Of a DNA stretch of 64,000 nucleotides, positions 61,749-64,000 are shown piece by piece. The position numbers and the translations under genes are program-made. The notes beneath the pieces were generated by a model that saw only the letters and a program-made list of their open reading frames with translations, was not told where the DNA came from and ran no database searches. Position 1 is the first letter of the stretch, and each line of letters opens with the position of its first letter. This DNA is from Porphyrobacter sp. CACIAM 03H1 (GTDB lineage: Bacteria > Pseudomonadota > Alphaproteobacteria > Sphingomonadales > Sphingomonadaceae), in NCBI RefSeq assembly GCF_002215495.1, contig NZ_CP021378.1, forward strand, positions 2,914,764-2,978,763. The letters run 5' to 3'.

Positions 61749-64000
61749 ATCAGTTACAGTGGCGCAACGAATGGCGCCTGCAATCACGCAACCCGCTCGT
61801 CTGGATCGCACTTGCGATCACGGCTGGCTTTAGCCTGGTCATCGCCGACGGCAGCCCGGCAGACCCTGGTACGCCTGCCGTTGCAGCGCTGCTGCGAACG
61901 AATCTGTTCATTCCCGCCTTTATCCTGCCGTTCCTCGCCGGCGCGCTCGGCCCGCTATACTACCTGCGAGAGAGTGATCACGGCATGGCGGAGCTGTTCG
62001 GGGCCTATCCGATACCATTGCGCCAGTGGCTGGCCATGCGTCTTGGCAACTTTTCCATTGTCCTTGTGGGCGCATGCCTGATCGCGCAGTTCGCCTTTGT
62101 CGTGGTACTTGCAGGCGAGCATCCGGGGCATGTGTCGTCGATGATGGGCCATTCGGCCTTGTGGCTGTTGGCGCTGCACCTTCCCTCTTGCCTCGTCTGG
62201 GCGAGCACGCTGGCGTGGGTGGCATGCCGCACGGGGGGAAGCGGGTTCCTGTACGCTGCGGCCGCCATCGGTTGGATCGCCTATCTGGCGGTCGCCAGTT
62301 TGATCGGCCTGCCGCTCATCGCGGGAAGCGAAATGGTATTCCCCGGGCTGTGGCAAGCGATGCTGGTCCTCGATCCCTATGGCGCCACCACAATGACAAG
62401 CGCCATGCCCCGAAGTGGGTTCCTGCAATCGCGCGAGGTGAATCTGGCGCTGGGCAGGGCCGTGTGGCTGACGATCTGCCTTCTTATGCTCAGAGGGATC
62501 CGAGACAGGCCTAACCAGGCCGAGCAAGACACCAAAGCCAGCGGGCCCATAGTCCAGGCCATAAAGTGCATTGGCAAGTTCCGCAGCCGCTGGTTCAACC
62601 ACCGTGAATACAGCAGCTTTGCACTTCATTTGCGATACGTCCTGCGCGATCGGATTTTCGTGCTTATGATCGCAGGCTGGTTTGCCATGATCTTTCCTGA
62701 AGCATTTGCCGGGCCGGATTACGCCGAAGAATTGTCGCGCGTTCTGCCGGACAGCCGCGATGCGCTCAACCGAGTGATGTGGGATGTGGTGCCTTTCGCA
62801 GGGGCACTGCTGCTTCTCTATGTGGCCGACAGGGCCTGCCGGATGTACCCGGCCACGCGGATGCACGAGCTTTACGCGGCCACACCGCATCGACCGGCGC
62901 GTCTCATGCTCGTCCAGATCGCAAGCCTGTGGTGCATAGCCGCCATCTTCCTGGCCCTTGCCGGCACGAGCGTAGTCATTGCGCAATGGCTCAAGGGATC
63001 CGCCATTCAGCCCATCGAGTTCGCCCGCCAGCTAGGCTTTACGCTTCCTGTCTGGCTGCTGATGGCCGCAGCCTTCGCGGCCCTGCATGCTCTTGTGCGC
63101 CCGCGGTTTGTGGCAAACCTCGCGTGCCTGCTTCTGGCCGTGCTGGGCTTCACCAGTCTCGCCCCCCGGTTAGGGCTTGAGCACCCGCTCTGGCGCCCGC
63201 TGTTCACCCCGTTAGCCGAGCCGGACCATTACTGGGGGTTCGAAGGGAGCCTGTCCGGACACATCCAATACTTGTTGTTCTGGTTGCCAGCATGCCTTGC
63301 TGTAGTTTGCCTGGCGACGGCCTGGCATCACCGGACCCTTCCGATGCGCCAGCCATCGCGCCGCCGCGTCCTGCGCGAACCTGCGGGACTGCTCGCTGCT
63401 GCATTCTTGGGGTTCGCTGCCTGGCAAGGCACCCTCATCGATCAAAAATTGCGGAATGAAGGTCTGCTGGTCCCGTCGGACGTGCGGATAGCGCAACGTG
63501 CCGATTACGAGCGGCGCTATGCCGCGTGGCTGCAGCGCCCGCAGCCGGAAATCGAACACATCGGCGCCGAGATTGATGTCCGGCAACGCGAAGGTCGGGT
63601 CAGCATCCGCGCGCGGCTTCGCCTCATCAATCGTACCGCTGGCCCGGTTTCCGAGATCCTGGTCGGCCGGAACCCTTTCGATCAGGGCAGCACCGTCAGG
63701 CTTGCGAATGCATCGATCCTTCGCCGGGATGTTGTACTCGGCCAGACGATCTATCGAATGCACCTTCCGCTTGCACCAGGTGACACAGTCGATCTCGACT
63801 TCGAAACGGAGCTGACCCAGTCGGGGCTTGAAGGCGCCTCTTTCCCATTTGTCCTGCGCCCGTCGTTCAGCAGCGTGCCCATCCACGCCATTTTGCCAGT
63901 GGTCGGCTTCAAGCGCGAACTGACGCTCCGTGATCCCGTCACGCGGCAGCAACAGGGCCTCGCTCCGCTCAGGCTGCTCCCCCCGTCGGCATTGCCCTCT
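61742..64000 (+). CDS. ABC-2 permease, probably fused to M1-type aminopeptidase; 3' truncated by the window
   Basis: The frame is open from ATG 61742 to the window end, at least 753 residues. Two sets of about six membrane helices are seen: one at residues 15-240 (MLNQLQWRNEWRLQSRNPLVWIA start), one from about 290 to 570. A soluble strand-rich domain follows (EIEHIGAEIDVRQREGRVSIRARLRLINRT and later). That domain resembles the N-terminal saddle of M1 aminopeptidases, as in the known 'ABC permease/M1 aminopeptidase' fusions of about 1150-1200 residues. The HEXXH zinc motif would lie beyond the window, so the peptidase assignment is inference. Overlaps the ATPase by 7 bp. Confidence 0.8.
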   Translation, partial: MLNQLQWRNEWRLQSRNPLVWIALAITAGFSLVIADGSPADPGTPAVAALLRTNLFIPAFILPFLAGALGPLYYLRESDHGMAELFGAYPIPLRQWLAMRLGNFSIVLVGACLIAQFAFVVVLAGEHPGHVSSMMGHSALWLLALHLPSCLVWASTLAWVACRTGGSGFLYAAAAIGWIAYLAVASLIGLPLIAGSEMVFPGLWQAMLVLDPYGATTMTSAMPRSGFLQSREVNLALGRAVWLTICLLMLRGIRDRPNQAEQDTKASGPIVQAIKCIGKFRSRWFNHREYSSFALHLRYVLRDRIFVLMIAGWFAMIFPEAFAGPDYAEELSRVLPDSRDALNRVMWDVVPFAGALLLLYVADRACRMYPATRMHELYAATPHRPARLMLVQIASLWCIAAIFLALAGTSVVIAQWLKGSAIQPIEFARQLGFTLPVWLLMAAAFAALHALVRPRFVANLACLLLAVLGFTSLAPRLGLEHPLWRPLFTPLAEPDHYWGFEGSLSGHIQYLLFWLPACLAVVCLATAWHHRTLPMRQPSRRRVLREPAGLLAAAFLGFAAWQGTLIDQKLRNEGLLVPSDVRIAQRADYERRYAAWLQRPQPEIEHIGAEIDVRQREGRVSIRARLRLINRTAGPVSEILVGRNPFDQGSTVRLANASILRRDVVLGQTIYRMHLPLAPGDTVDLDFETELTQSGLEGASFPFVLRPSFSSVPIHAILPVVGFKRELTLRDPVTRQQQGLAPLRLLPPSALPS

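Overview
The window is one contiguous stretch of high-GC DNA from what looks like an alphaproteobacterium of the Sphingomonadales (Erythrobacteraceae or a relative). The pointers are the gene content: a TonB receptor beside flavin and SDR enzymes, HDLRQ-type hybrid kinases, many secreted DUF4189-like proteins, and codon use dominated by G or C at third positions. This assignment is inference; no rRNA or complete tRNA is present.

Region 1 (1-21.3 kb) reads as ordinary chromosomal metabolism and transport. It holds a hydantoinase B / class III CoA-transferase / cysteine amidohydrolase operon, a complete MacAB-TolC-like efflux operon on the minus strand, a radical-SAM protein whose SPASM-like cysteine module lies before the core, and a TetR-controlled SDR / NTF2 / SMP-30 operon. 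It continues with an Lrp-type regulator divergent from proline dehydrogenase and a DUF2000 gene, a TetR-controlled flavoprotein, a TonB-dependent receptor and a transketolase/E1-like ThDP enzyme.

Region 2 (21.6 kb to the end) begins at an 18-bp fragment of a tRNA-Ser 3' end, a likely attachment-site scar, followed by about 0.7 kb without genes. From there the content is accessory-looking. It includes a LuxR-HTH/transmembrane/EF-hand regulator, a ferric-reductase-like membrane protein, a beta-lactamase-fold hydrolase, a PadR/HAAS pair, and four paralogous NarL-type response regulators, three of them with degenerate receivers. An operon encodes a haem-oxygenase-like di-iron enzyme, a cupin, an ABC exporter and two tiny peptides. 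A DJ-1/S41/response-regulator operon lies divergent from an OmpR-type two-component system.

Region 3 (40-60.6 kb) is dominated by exported, often cysteine-rich proteins. There are five DUF4189-like proteins, an LprI-like protein, a protein with a two-fold repeat around GEW, a cysteine-paired Sel1-repeat protein, a lectin-fold protein and an alpha/beta hydrolase. Interspersed are a hybrid histidine kinase with a canonical NarL partner and an Lnt-like nitrilase divergent from an AphA-like PadR regulator. The window ends in an ABC ATPase and an ABC permease/M1-like fusion that runs off the edge.

Two recurring DNA motifs tie the accessory half together. A core ACTAGTAC (once ACTAGTTC) lies upstream of several secreted-protein genes and the kinase. 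A pair of TATGCA-N6-TGCATA dyads lies upstream of both the PadR regulator at 51.4 kb and the response-regulator/PadR/HAAS operon at 28.8 kb. The second dyad matches the published site of the PadR-family protein AphA. Together they suggest a regulated envelope/secretion programme and a possible small-molecule or peptide pathway, which are the parts most worth follow-up.
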